The notes under the pieces: model-generated | What the model saw: the letters and a program-made list of their open reading frames with translations, nothing else | Told to the model about the DNA's origin: nothing | Database searches by the model: none | Source of the DNA: Acidimicrobiales bacterium | GTDB lineage: Bacteria > Actinomycetota > Acidimicrobiia > Acidimicrobiales > AC-9 | NCBI GenBank assembly: GCA_036491125.1 | Contig: DASXCO010000170.1 | Location: 1 to 58,985, forward strand | Length of the DNA: 58,985 bases | Direction of reading: 5' to 3' | Position numbers and translations under genes: made by a program | Shown here: positions 42,440 through 51,457 of the stretch, piece by piece | How positions within the stretch are numbered: the first letter of the stretch is position 1 | Layout of the letters: each line of letters begins with the position of its first letter

Positions 42440-43987
42440 GTGAGCCAGACGAGAGCGCTGAGGTGGGTGCGTCGCTCCTGCCTCGGGGGGGCGGCTCTGT
42501 TCGGCATGGTCGCCCTCGTCGGCCCCACGGTCGCCGGCGCTGACAGCGTGTCGGGCTCTGCTCGCCCGGATGTGTTCTCCGGTGTGGCCGCAGCCACCGC
42601 CATCCACCAGGAGGCCAACGGCCAGTTCGGGATCGGCCCGACGTCGCAGCCGTTCTACGGCAGCTTCCCTGACGGCCTGAGCCAGTTCTCCGCCAGCGGG
42701 ACCCTCGTCCGCGGCTCCACCTACTGGCCGGGCGCCACGGTCAACGGGCTCGGCGGCCTGCTCTGCGTGGCCGGCTTCACTCCGGGGTGTGGACTCCCGC
42801 CTTTTCCCTTGAGCGCCCAGACCAGCGGCTCACCTCCCGACGCCCACACGGCCGCCTCCCAGAACCTCGGAGGCGGCGGCGCGCCGGTCAGTCTCACGGC
42901 GCTCAGCGCTGCCGCCCACGCCGACCCGAACATGGTTTCGACCGACGCCGTCGACGGCGGGTACACGCTCGGTACCGGAGGCGGGGGGGCGTCCTCGGCC
43001 CAAGCGGGCCAGGCCCTGGCCGCCGCGAGCCTCGCCTTCCGCCGCCAGGTGGCGGGCATCACCGGCAGTCCTCAGGCGGCCGCCTCGGTCAAGCCCGGTG
43101 CGACCGACGGCGCTGTCGCGCAGGTCGCATCGTCGGAGTCCCACACCAAGCAGTCCTTCGCCGCGAGCGATCCTTCCACCTTGGTCGTGCACGCCGAGAG
43201 CCGTCTCTCGGACGTTGATCTGCTCGGGGGCATGATCCACGTCGACTCGATCCTCACCACGTCCGACTACCAGGCCAACGACCACGGCACCGACAAGCAC
43301 GTCGACCACGTCACCCTGCACGGTGTGACCGCCGGAGGTCAGCCCGCCACGATCGATCAGAACGGGATCACGGTCGGGAGCACCACGCAGGGCGGCCCCA
43401 TCCTCGACGCCATCAACAGCGCCCTCCAGACGGCCCTCCAGGCGTCCGGGTCCCAGGTCCACCTCCTCGGCAACACCACCAATCCGCCCCAGCCCATCGG
43501 CGGGACCGGATGCGGCAAGGGTGAGGCGGACGGCCTGTCGCTCCACCTCCAGGCCGACGCGTCGCAGGTGCCCATGGGTGACGTGTATTTCACCGACCTC
43601 ACCCTGGGCAGTGCGTGCACGGCGGCGACGACCAGCAGCCAGCTCGCCTCCGACCTCGGCGGTGTCGGCGCGACCGACCTGAGCGGCGGCTCGTCAGCGG
43701 GGACGACCGGATCGGCCGACCAGGGCGCAGCTCTCGCCAGCAGCTCCGGCGTGCCTGGGACCCCCGGCACCCCCGCATCGGCCGGCTCGCTCGCCGCCTC
43801 CTCGCCCGGCCGCGGCGGAGCGCACGCCACGCGCCGGGGCGGCTCCGGCTTTCTCGGCGAGATCATCGACCAGGCGCTCGTGGCCCATCGCCTCGACACC
43901 GTCTATCTGGCGTTCACGCTGGCGTTCGCCGGCCTCTTCCTCGGTTCGCGCCTGCTGCTACCCGCCCGGCTGCCTCGCGGCCGCTGA
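42440..43987 (+). CDS. Secreted, C-terminally anchored protein of unknown function
   Basis: A 515-residue protein I do not recognise. A signal peptide (residues about 10-34, ALFGMVALVGPTVAGA) is followed by a long extracellular part rich in G, S, A, T, and then by one C-terminal hydrophobic helix (TVYLAFTLAFAGLFLGSRLLLP) with an Arg-containing tail, so it is probably anchored with its bulk outside. Segments such as ILTTSDYQANDHGTDKHVDHVTLHGVTAGGQPATIDQNGI look like a repeated beta structure. The GTG start follows GGGGAGAG. It is 21 bases before the membrane protein at 44009, on the way to the second transporter. Confidence 0.72.
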   Translation: MSQTRALRWVRRSCLGGAALFGMVALVGPTVAGADSVSGSARPDVFSGVAAATAIHQEANGQFGIGPTSQPFYGSFPDGLSQFSASGTLVRGSTYWPGATVNGLGGLLCVAGFTPGCGLPPFPLSAQTSGSPPDAHTAASQNLGGGGAPVSLTALSAAAHADPNMVSTDAVDGGYTLGTGGGGASSAQAGQALAAASLAFRRQVAGITGSPQAAASVKPGATDGAVAQVASSESHTKQSFAASDPSTLVVHAESRLSDVDLLGGMIHVDSILTTSDYQANDHGTDKHVDHVTLHGVTAGGQPATIDQNGITVGSTTQGGPILDAINSALQTALQASGSQVHLLGNTTNPPQPIGGTGCGKGEADGLSLHLQADASQVPMGDVYFTDLTLGSACTAATTSSQLASDLGGVGATDLSGGSSAGTTGSADQGAALASSSGVPGTPGTPASAGSLAASSPGRGGAHATRRGGSGFLGEIIDQALVAHRLDTVYLAFTLAFAGLFLGSRLLLPARLPRGR

Positions 43988-44008
43988 TGTCCGAGCTCTG
44001 GAGTACCA

Positions 44009-44683
44009 ATGGCCAGTGAGCACACCGAGATCGTCGACCGGCCCGGACGTACGGCCCTGGAGGCCAACCCGAGCGCCGAGGCCGTCGGCGACGGCAGGCG
44101 CCCGGCGGCCCTCCCCGAGGACCTGATCGATCCGGCGCAGTTCTGGAGATGGGTCGTCCGATCGCTCGGCAAGACGAGCCGGCCCGTGGTGGGTTGGGTG
44201 CTCACCGGTGTCGGGCTCCTCGCCATCTTCCTGGGTTGGTTCGGCATCTCGGGCCAGGCCCTGGTGGCCAAGCAGCTCCCGTTCCTGATCTCGGGCGGGA
44301 TCGGCGGCATCGCCCTGGTCGCCATCGGTGCCGTCATCCTGGGGACCGAGGACCTGCGCAACGACTCGGGTCGACTCGACCGACTCGAGAAGCAGATCGC
44401 CCAGCTGCACGCCGTCCTGCTCGCGCGCGCCGACGCACCCGACGTCAGCCTGGGCGAGCGAGACTCGCCTCGCCAACCCAACGGCAAGCACGAGCGTGAT
44501 CTCCACGGCACCGATGGCAACCCCGAGGAGCTGGTCGCTCTGCCCGGAGCGACCACGTTCCACCGCCCCGAGTGCGCCATGGTCGACGGCAAGACCCAGG
44601 CGGAGCCGCTCACCGCCGACGTCGCCCTGAGCGAGGGCCTCAAGCCGTGCCGGCTGTGCGATCCGGTTCCTTCCGCTACGTGA
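44009..44683 (+). CDS. Membrane protein with C-terminal Ada-like metal-binding motif
   Basis: A 224-residue protein. Residues about 60-110 form two transmembrane helices (VVGWVLTGVGLLAIFLGWFGI, then LISGGIGGIALVAIGAVIL), followed by a short coiled region (LDRLEKQIAQLHAVLLARA). The C-terminus has FHRPECAM and GLKPCRLCDP, i.e. His185, Cys189, Cys214 and Cys217, spaced like the zinc site of the Ada/methyl-phosphotriester domain. It is 10 bases before the fused permease at 44694. The role is unknown; a metal- or redox-sensing accessory of the transporter is one possibility. Confidence 0.75.
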   Translation: MASEHTEIVDRPGRTALEANPSAEAVGDGRRPAALPEDLIDPAQFWRWVVRSLGKTSRPVVGWVLTGVGLLAIFLGWFGISGQALVAKQLPFLISGGIGGIALVAIGAVILGTEDLRNDSGRLDRLEKQIAQLHAVLLARADAPDVSLGERDSPRQPNGKHERDLHGTDGNPEELVALPGATTFHRPECAMVDGKTQAEPLTADVALSEGLKPCRLCDPVPSAT

Positions 44684-44693
44684 TGGAGCCCAG

Positions 44694-46853
44694 GTGATCC
44701 TGGCGGCGGTGAGCCAGGGGTCGAGCGGGGTCACCTTCTGGCTCCAGGTCGTCATCGCAGGCATCGCCACCGGTTGCATCTACTCGCTCGCCGGCATGGG
44801 CGTGGTCCTCACCTACAAGGCCACCGGGGTGTTCAACTTCGCCCACGGGGCGGTGGCCATGATCGTGGCCTACTGCCTGTGGCAGCTGGCCAGCGGATGG
44901 CACGTGCCCCTGATTCCGGCGGCCCTCATCGCCCTCCTGGTGGTGGGACCGGGCATCGGCCTGATCCTCGAGCGCGTCGTGTTCCGCCCCCTCGAGCGGC
45001 GCGGGGCGGGCCAGACCGAGAAGCTGGTCGCCACGCTGGGCATCTTCCTGTTCCTGCTCGGTCTGGCCTACGCGGTATGGACGGGCACGGTGCGCCAGGC
45101 CCCCGCTCTGGTCAGCTCGCGCTCCATCGACCTGGGCGCCGGGCTGTACATCGGGACCGATCAGCTCACCGTCGTGGTGCTCGTCGGGGTGATCAGCGGG
45201 GCCCTGTGGCTACTGTTCCGCTTCACCCGCATCGGCATGGAGATCCGGGCCGTCGTCGACCGGCGGGAGCTGGCGGAGCTCTCGAGCATCCCCGCCAATA
45301 GGGTCGCCGGCCTCTCGTGGGCGCTCGGCTGCGGGCTGGCGGGACTGACCGGGGTGCTGCTGGCCCCGCAGTTCGGGCTCGATCCCTTCCACCTCACGCT
45401 CCTGGTCATCGAGACCTTCTCCATTGCCGTGGTCGCCCGTCTGGTGAGCCTGCCCATCGCCGCCGGCGCCGGGGTGCTGCTGCTCGGTGTCCTCAACAGC
45501 CTGCTCACCGAGCTCCACCTCGTCACCCTGCCCGTGGTCGGAGTGAAACTGCCTTCAGGGGTGAGCACCGGCTTCGATCAGCTGAAGCCCAACTTGTCGG
45601 TCGTCATCCTCTTCGTCGCCCTGTTGGTGCTGCGCAAGCTCGACGAGGTGGGGGGCGCCGGCGGCGGGCCCGGGCTGTTGCTCCAGCAGGTCGGGCGCCT
45701 CCGGCGCTCGGCCCGGACCGGGGTCAGCACCCCGCGTGTCGTGCTGCTCGTGGCCGCGGCGTTGATCGCCGTCGTCGCCCCGCTGCCACTCGGCACGATC
45801 AGGCTGGGGGACGCCCAGGAGGTGCTGGCCCTCATCGTGGTGTTCACCTCGATCGTCTGCATCACCGGCTTCTGCGGCTACATCACACTCGGTCAGGCCG
45901 CCTTCGCCGGCATCGGCGCCTACGTCGCCGCCCGCGTCGCCAACGCCCTCGGTCTCCCGGTGATACTGGCCATGCTGGTAGGCGCCCTCGCCGCGCTCGT
46001 CCTCGGTCTGATCGCCGGTTACCCGGCTCTCAAGCGTCGAGGACTGTTCCTCGGTCTCACCACGCTCGCCATCGGTCTGCTCGCCTACCAGTTCGTGTTC
46101 TCGAGCAACGTCTTCGCCGGAGGGTCGGGCGGGCTGACGGCCCACCGTCCGAGCGTGCTCGGGCTGTCGTTCGCGGGCGACCGGGCGTTCTACTGGTTCG
46201 AGCTCTTCTGGGTGGTCCTGATGCTCGTGCTGGCCCGCAACCTGCGCAGCGGGCGGCTCGGTCGCATCCTCGCCGCCATGCGCGACTCGGAGACCGCAGC
46301 GCGCTCCGTCGGCATCGACCTGCGGAGGTACAAGCTCTTCATCTTCGCCGTCAGCGCCTTCATCGCCGGTATCGGCGGCACCCTGCTGGCCCAGCAGGCC
46401 CAGGTCTTCACCCCCTTCGCCTTCGACCCGTTCACCAGCCTCACGTGGTTCCTCGTCGTGGTTGTGGCGGGCGTGGGCAGCCTCGGGGGGGCGGTCGTAG
46501 GCGCCGTGCTGTTCGTGATGCTCAACACCTTCGTGCACCAGTCGGGCTTCTCCGACCTCATCTTCGCCATCCTGGCCCTGTTCATCGGCTACCTTCCCGG
46601 TGGATCCCTCGCCGGCATGGTCATGCAGCTCGCCGCACGGGTGCGCGAGCCGCGCCGCGTGATGGCGGCCTTCGCCAGGGCGGCGGCGACGGGCGCCCTG
46701 GCGCCGCAGTCGCCCGCGCCGGTCGGTGCGACGGGCAACGGGGCCCGACGTCCCTTGTCGCTCGGATCGGTCACGGCCAACGGCTCGGGGGGCGACGAGG
46801 CCCTGGTTGCCTCGCCGTTCGCCGAGCGGGTGCTGCGGGACGAAGCCGGGTGA
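44694..46853 (+). CDS. Fused LivH-LivM ABC permease, second transporter
   Basis: A 719-residue fused permease. The LivH half (about 1-320) has [28 protein letters not shown] and [23 protein letters not shown]. The LivM half (about 345-650) has [26 protein letters not shown] and [29 protein letters not shown] hydrophilic tail of about 65 residues follows. It has the same architecture as the protein at 35401 but is clearly divergent in sequence, so the transporters are old paralogues. GTG start; the stop overlaps the ATPase start (GTGA). Confidence 0.9.
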   Translation: MILAAVSQGSSGVTFWLQVVIAGIATGCIYSLAGMGVVLTYKATGVFNFAHGAVAMIVAYCLWQLASGWHVPLIPAALIALLVVGPGIGLILERVVFRPLERRGAGQTEKLVATLGIFLFLLGLAYAVWTGTVRQAPALVSSRSIDLGAGLYIGTDQLTVVVLVGVISGALWLLFRFTRIGMEIRAVVDRRELAELSSIPANRVAGLSWALGCGLAGLTGVLLAPQFGLDPFHLTLLVIETFSIAVVARLVSLPIAAGAGVLLLGVLNSLLTELHLVTLPVVGVKLPSGVSTGFDQLKPNLSVVILFVALLVLRKLDEVGGAGGGPGLLLQQVGRLRRSARTGVSTPRVVLLVAAALIAVVAPLPLGTIRLGDAQEVLALIVVFTSIVCITGFCGYITLGQAAFAGIGAYVAARVANALGLPVILAMLVGALAALVLGLIAGYPALKRRGLFLGLTTLAIGLLAYQFVFSSNVFAGGSGGLTAHRPSVLGLSFAGDRAFYWFELFWVVLMLVLARNLRSGRLGRILAAMRDSETAARSVGIDLRRYKLFIFAVSAFIAGIGGTLLAQQAQVFTPFAFDPFTSLTWFLVVVVAGVGSLGGAVVGAVLFVMLNTFVHQSGFSDLIFAILALFIGYLPGGSLAGMVMQLAARVREPRRVMAAFARAAATGALAPQSPAPVGATGNGARRPLSLGSVTANGSGGDEALVASPFAERVLRDEAG

Positions 46854-47689
46854 GCCTTCTCGAGGCGAGCGATCTCGTCAAGCGCTTCGGCGGTCTCCTC
46901 GCCGTCGATCACGTGAGCCTCGCCGTGCCCGAGGCGGCGATCACGTCCCTGATCGGTCCGAACGGCGCCGGCAAGACCACGGTCTTCAACTGCCTCACCG
47001 GCCTCCTCGAGCCCGACCAGGGGTCGGTGCGACTGGCCGGCGGGGACATCACCCGCATGGAGACCCACCTGCGGGCGCGCCTCGGTCTGGGTCGGACCTT
47101 CCAGCGCCTCGAGATCTTCACGGGCATGACGGTGTTCGAGAACCTCCAGGTGGCGGCGGAGGCGGCTCGCCCGGGCCGGACCTTCCGCGGCGTCCTCCGG
47201 CTGCGACATCCGGACGAGCCCGCCGTCGTGGCCCGGGTGGAGGATGTCCTCGACCAGGTCGGGCTGGGCTCGTTTCGCGACGTCATGGCCGGGGACCTGC
47301 CAACAGGTGCGCTCAGGATGGTGGAGCTCGGTCGGGCGCTCTGCACCGATCCCACCGTCCTGTTGCTCGACGAGCCCGGCAGCGGTCTCGACTCGGCCGA
47401 GACCGACCACCTCCAGGCCGTGTTGGGCGACATCGCCCGCCGCGGCGTGGGCATCCTGCTCATCGAGCACGACGTGGACCTCGTCATGGCCGTGTCCGAG
47501 ACGATCTATGTCGTCGACTTCGGCCGGGTCATCGCCGTCGGCAGTCCCGGGGAGATCGCCAGGAACGACGCCGTCCGCGCCGCGTACCTCGGAGCCGAGA
47601 CCGACGGCGACCTGTCCGGGGGGGCCAGCCTGGGGGGCCGGCCCGAGGAGAGAGAGGAGGGCGTTCGTGCCGACTCAGCTCGAGGTTGA
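46850..47689 (+). CDS. livG: ABC transporter ATPase, LivG type, second transporter
   Basis: A 279-residue ATPase: Walker [35 protein letters not shown], a variant signature [15 protein letters not shown] and Walker [13 protein letters not shown] with IEHDVDLV. The GTG at 46850 overlaps the permease stop by 4 bases. The C-terminal 25 residues (rich in G, E, R) extend past the usual end and overlap the next gene by 23 bases. Confidence 0.9.
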   Translation: MSLLEASDLVKRFGGLLAVDHVSLAVPEAAITSLIGPNGAGKTTVFNCLTGLLEPDQGSVRLAGGDITRMETHLRARLGLGRTFQRLEIFTGMTVFENLQVAAEAARPGRTFRGVLRLRHPDEPAVVARVEDVLDQVGLGSFRDVMAGDLPTGALRMVELGRALCTDPTVLLLDEPGSGLDSAETDHLQAVLGDIARRGVGILLIEHDVDLVMAVSETIYVVDFGRVIAVGSPGEIARNDAVRAAYLGAETDGDLSGGASLGGRPEEREEGVRADSARG

Positions 47690-48389
47690 CCACGTGACCA
47701 CGGGCTACGGCAAGGTGGAGGTCCTCCACGACGTCAGCGTGTCGGTGCCGCCGGGCTCGGTGGTCGCCCTTCTCGGGCCCAACGGCGCCGGCAAGACGAC
47801 GACCCTCCGGGCCATATCGGGCACCCTCCCGGTATGGCGCGGGCGCATCCGCCTCGACGGACGCACGATCAGCGGCCGCTCCGCCTACGAGATCGCTGTC
47901 CGCGGGCTGACCCTGATCCCCGAAGGGCGAGGCATCTTTCCGGGCCTCGACGTAGGCGACAACATCGCCATCGGCGCCAACGCGGCCCGCGGGCTACGCG
48001 GCGACGAGCGGTCTCGCAACATCGAGCGGGTGCTCGAGCTGTTTCCCCGGCTGCGGGAGCGGATGGACCAGCGGGCGGGGACGCTGTCGGGAGGCGAGCA
48101 GCAGATGCTGTCGCTGTCGCGCGCCTTCCTGGCCTCGCCGCGGGTCCTCATGATGGACGAGATCTCGATGGGCCTGGCGCCCACGATCGTCGAACAGCTC
48201 TTCGACAGCGTCGCCACCCTCAAGGCCGAGGGTCTCACGATCGTCCTCGTCGAGCAGTACCTCACCTACGCGCTGCGTTTCGCCGACGTTTGCTATGTGA
48301 TGGCCAAGGGAAGCGTCGCCTTCGTGGGCGAGCCGGCCGAACTGAGGGGAAGTAACGCCCTCACGAGCTCCTATCTCGGGGTGGGCTGA
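47667..48389 (+). CDS. livF: ABC transporter ATPase, LivF type, second transporter
   Basis: A 240-residue ATPase: Walker [37 protein letters not shown], signature [16 protein letters not shown], Walker [14 protein letters not shown], then LVEQYL. AGAGAGGAGGG precedes the GTG at 47667, inside the end of livG. It completes the second transporter and is 4 bases before the MFS gene. Confidence 0.9.
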   Translation: MPTQLEVDHVTTGYGKVEVLHDVSVSVPPGSVVALLGPNGAGKTTTLRAISGTLPVWRGRIRLDGRTISGRSAYEIAVRGLTLIPEGRGIFPGLDVGDNIAIGANAARGLRGDERSRNIERVLELFPRLRERMDQRAGTLSGGEQQMLSLSRAFLASPRVLMMDEISMGLAPTIVEQLFDSVATLKAEGLTIVLVEQYLTYALRFADVCYVMAKGSVAFVGEPAELRGSNALTSSYLGVG

Positions 48390-48393
48390 GCCG

Positions 48394-49788
48394 GTGGCCG
48401 GGGCCGTCGGGGCAAGTGACGCGACCGAGCTCGCCGAGTCACCCGTCGCGAGCACGACGACGCTTGCGGTCGCCAAGCGCTACGGATGGTTCCCGATCTT
48501 CGCCCTGGCCACGACCCTCGCCATCCAGAACGGCGAGACGTCATCCTTGTCGCAGGCCATTCCCGGGATCGAGCACACCTTCGGGGTCTCGGACGCGGCC
48601 GTGGGGTTCATCCCCTTCGCCATGGCCGGGGTCGGCATCCTCGGTGCGGTCCCCATGGGCATCCTGGCCGACCGGCTCCGCCGGACGCGCCTGCTGGCCG
48701 CGGCCACCGCTCTGTGGACGGGGTGCATGGCCTTCAACGGGGCCGCCGCCTCTTACGTGATGGTGTTCGCCGCTCGGCTCGGTGTCGGCGGGCTGGAGGC
48801 GACGAGCCCGGCCGCGACCTCGCTCATCGGCGACCAGTACCGGGTCCAGGACCGGGGCCGCATGATGGGCTTCTACCAGGCTGGCTCGCTCGGCGGCTCG
48901 CTCATCGGCTTCGTCGGCGGCGGCGTCGCGGTCGCCGTCGGGGGGTGGCGGTGGGCCTTCTGGATGTGGGTGCCCGCCGGCCTGCTCGTGTGCTGGCTCA
49001 TGCTCCGCTCCCCCGAGCCGGCGCGGGGTCACCAGGACGCCCAGTTCCTCGACGAGGTGGACGGAGCCAACCCCACGGCCGCCCTCATGACCACCCAGCT
49101 CGACGTCCCGCACCGGGTCGGCACCCTCGACTACGAGCGGGCCAGCGTCGGCCAGGTGGCGCGGGAGTTCCTCCACATCCGCACCATGTGGCTGGGCATC
49201 CTCTCGCTCACCGTCTCCGGGTTGCTGCTCAACGGCCTCAGCTTCTGGGCCGTGCCGTACTTCCGGCGGATCCATCACATGGGGCCGGCCCAGGCGGGTC
49301 TCGTCACCAGCGTGCTCGGCGTCAGTGCCATCGTGGGGATCCTCGGTGGCGGGTTCCTGGCCGATCGCCTCATGCGCCGGGGTGTCATCTGCGCCCGGGT
49401 GTACGTCGTGGCCTTCGCCTCGATCGCCGCCAGCGCCCTGCTCGCCCCCGCGTTCGCCAGTACCTACCTGCCGGTGACCGTGCCCCTCTTCGCTCTCGGC
49501 GGCGTGGCAGTCACGCTCCCCGTCGCCCCCGCCGAGGCCATGCTCACCGATGTCGTGGTGGCCCGATTGCGGGGACGGGCAGCCAGCGTGCGGTCGGCTG
49601 TGCGCTCGTTGTCGACGGGCGGCCCGGTCGTGATCGGGTTCGTGTCGACGCTCATCGGCCTCCGACTGGCGCTCGTGGCACTCACGCCCATCTACGCCAT
49701 CGGAGGGGTCCTGGTGCTGCTCGCCCTGCGCACGTACCCGCGCGACCTCGCCTTCGTGCTGGCCGAGTCCCGTCGCCAGCCGATCTGA
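48394..49788 (+). CDS. Major facilitator superfamily transporter
   Basis: A 464-residue membrane protein with about 12 predicted helices. The MFS signature between helices 2 and 3 reads GILADRLRRTRLLAAATALWTGCMAF; a second copy, GGFLADRLMRRG, lies after helix 8, showing the internal two-fold repeat. The best match in style is organic-acid or aromatic-acid:H+ symporters (spinster-like), with the substrate unknown. The GTG start is 4 bases after livF, so it is the last gene of the second transporter operon and may export a product or provide a low-affinity route. Confidence 0.86.
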   Translation: MAGAVGASDATELAESPVASTTTLAVAKRYGWFPIFALATTLAIQNGETSSLSQAIPGIEHTFGVSDAAVGFIPFAMAGVGILGAVPMGILADRLRRTRLLAAATALWTGCMAFNGAAASYVMVFAARLGVGGLEATSPAATSLIGDQYRVQDRGRMMGFYQAGSLGGSLIGFVGGGVAVAVGGWRWAFWMWVPAGLLVCWLMLRSPEPARGHQDAQFLDEVDGANPTAALMTTQLDVPHRVGTLDYERASVGQVAREFLHIRTMWLGILSLTVSGLLLNGLSFWAVPYFRRIHHMGPAQAGLVTSVLGVSAIVGILGGGFLADRLMRRGVICARVYVVAFASIAASALLAPAFASTYLPVTVPLFALGGVAVTLPVAPAEAMLTDVVVARLRGRAASVRSAVRSLSTGGPVVIGFVSTLIGLRLALVALTPIYAIGGVLVLLALRTYPRDLAFVLAESRRQPI

Positions 49789-49805
49789 CGGCACCGGCCG
49801 CTTTC

Positions 49806-49825
49806 TGACAGCTGCGTCATACTCT
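49806..49825 (+). promoter_or_regulatory. TGAC-N6-GTCA operator touching a leaderless -10 box
   Basis: TGACAGCTGCGTCA at 49806-49819, both arms intact, is followed without a gap by TACTCT (49820-49825). This -10 box ends 8 bases before the ATG at 49833. The operator thus fills the spacer and -35 side of the promoter, a repressor-like position. Confidence 0.68.
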
Positions 49826-49832
49826 TGCCAAG

Positions 49833-50825
49833 ATGGCGACCGTGAGCTCCGATCCCCGCCCGCGCGCCCTGGTCACCGCCCCCTTTCGGGGAGAGGGCCT
49901 CGATCGGCTCCGCACCGTCGCCGACGTGGTGCTGGACCCGTGGATCGACCACGAGCCGCTGCGCATCTACTCCGCCGAGCAGCTGGCCCAGCGGGCCGAC
50001 GGCGAGGGAGCTTCGATCATCGTCTGCGAGGCCGACCGCTGCGCCGGCCCGGTGTTCGATCTGCCGCTGGCAGCCATCGGTTCGACGCGCGGCGACCCCA
50101 CCAACGTCGACGTGGCCGGCGCTACCTCGGCCGGCATACCGGTGCTGAGGGCACCGGGCCGCAACGCCGACGCCGTCGCCGAGCTCGCCGTCGCCCTGCT
50201 GCTCGCCGCCGGTCGACGGGTGCTTCCTGCCGACCGGGATGTCCGCACGGGCCAGATCTTCAGAGACGGCACCATCCCGTACCAGCGGTACCGGGCCTGG
50301 GAGCTCAACGGCCGCACGGCGGGACTCGTCGGCCTCGGCGCGGTCGGCCGGGCCCTGCGCTGGCGCCTCGAGGGCCTGGGAATGCGCGTACTGGCCTACG
50401 ACCCGTACGCCGAGGACGCCACGAGCTCGCTCGACGAGCTGCTCGAGCGCTCCGACGTGGTCTCGATGCACGCCGTCGTGACCCCGGAGACGACCGGTCT
50501 CGTCGGCGCCGAGCAGCTGGCCCGGATGAAGGACGGGGTCATCTTCCTCAACACGGCCCGGGCGGCCCTCCACGACACCGAGGCCCTCGTGGCGGCCCTG
50601 CGCTCGGGAAAGGTGGCGGCGGCCGGATTGGACCACTTCGAGGGCGAGATGCTGGCCGTCGACCACCCCCTGGCGTCCATGGACAACGTCGTCCTCACCC
50701 CGCACATCGGCGGGGCGACCTACGACACCGAGACCAACCACTCCCGCCTCATCGCGGAGGACCTCGCTCGCCTCCTGGCCGGCGAGCCACCGCTCCACGT
50801 CGTCAACCCGGAGGTCCTCAAGTGA
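49833..50825 (+). CDS. D-2-hydroxyacid dehydrogenase
   Basis: A 330-residue NAD-dependent D-isomer 2-hydroxyacid dehydrogenase. The nucleotide motif is GLVGLGAVGRALRWRLEGLGMRVLAYDPYA. The catalytic triad contexts are NTARAALHD (Arg), DHFEGEMLA (Glu) and LTPHIGGATYDTE (His). It would reduce a 2-oxoacid or oxidise a D-2-hydroxyacid. It heads a tight four-gene operon (49833-53009), with a 4-base overlap to the aldolase gene, and is under the operator at 49806. Confidence 0.9.
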   Translation: MATVSSDPRPRALVTAPFRGEGLDRLRTVADVVLDPWIDHEPLRIYSAEQLAQRADGEGASIIVCEADRCAGPVFDLPLAAIGSTRGDPTNVDVAGATSAGIPVLRAPGRNADAVAELAVALLLAAGRRVLPADRDVRTGQIFRDGTIPYQRYRAWELNGRTAGLVGLGAVGRALRWRLEGLGMRVLAYDPYAEDATSSLDELLERSDVVSMHAVVTPETTGLVGAEQLARMKDGVIFLNTARAALHDTEALVAALRSGKVAAAGLDHFEGEMLAVDHPLASMDNVVLTPHIGGATYDTETNHSRLIAEDLARLLAGEPPLHVVNPEVLK

Positions 50826-51457
50826 AGCAACTCGTCCTCGACACGGCCAAGGAGATGTACCGCAAGGGCCTCGTGGAAGGCACGTCCGGCAACGTCTCGG
50901 CCCGCATGCCCGACGGGTCCGTCTGCGTCACCCCGTCGTCAGTGCCCTACGAATCGATGGTCCTCGAGGACCTCGTCGTGGTCGACCTCGACGCCAACGT
51001 GGTCGAAGGCCACCGCTCGCCGACGTCGGAGAAGGACCTCCACCTGGCGTGCTACCGGGCCTTCGAGGAGGTCGGAGGCGTGATCCACTCCCACCCCGTC
51101 CACGGCTCGATGTTCGCCTGCGCCCGCCAGCCCGTCCCCGCGGCGATCGAGGAGTTCGTGGTGTTCGTGGGCGGCGACGTCCCGGTCTGCGACTACACGC
51201 TCACCGGCACGGCCGACCTGGGAAAAGAGGCCGTTCGCAACCTGGAGCAGACCAGCGCCGCCCTGCTCGCCAGCCACGGCATGATCACCATCGGGCCGAC
51301 CCCTACCGAGGCCCTCCACGTAGCCCTGGTTGTCGAGCGCGCCGCCCAGATCGTGCACGGCGCCCGCGTCCTCGGCGGTGAGCATCCGCTACCGGAGAAG
51401 ACGAACAAGAACTTCCGCGGCGTCTACGAGTACCTGCGCAAGAACCCGATGCCGTGA
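50822..51457 (+). CDS. Class II aldolase (fuculose-phosphate aldolase/AraD family)
   Basis: A 211-residue zinc aldolase. GTSGNVSARMPDGSVCVTPSS is the phosphate-binding and opening motif, VIHSHPVHGSMFA gives the first two zinc histidines, and LLASHGMITIG the third. It would split or form a sugar-phosphate-like product, releasing a short aldehyde. The GTG start overlaps the preceding stop (GTGA), and the next gene begins at its stop codon. With the flanking dehydrogenases it fits a sugar-acid or hydroxyacid route. Confidence 0.88.
   Translation: MKQLVLDTAKEMYRKGLVEGTSGNVSARMPDGSVCVTPSSVPYESMVLEDLVVVDLDANVVEGHRSPTSEKDLHLACYRAFEEVGGVIHSHPVHGSMFACARQPVPAAIEEFVVFVGGDVPVCDYTLTGTADLGKEAVRNLEQTSAALLASHGMITIGPTPTEALHVALVVERAAQIVHGARVLGGEHPLPEKTNKNFRGVYEYLRKNPMP

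Noticed and set aside
47632-47650. GGCCGGCCCGAGGAG as a further leader repeat
   Set aside because: It matches only the first ten bases of the 23-base unit and lies inside the end of a livG gene, so chance in GC-rich DNA is likely.
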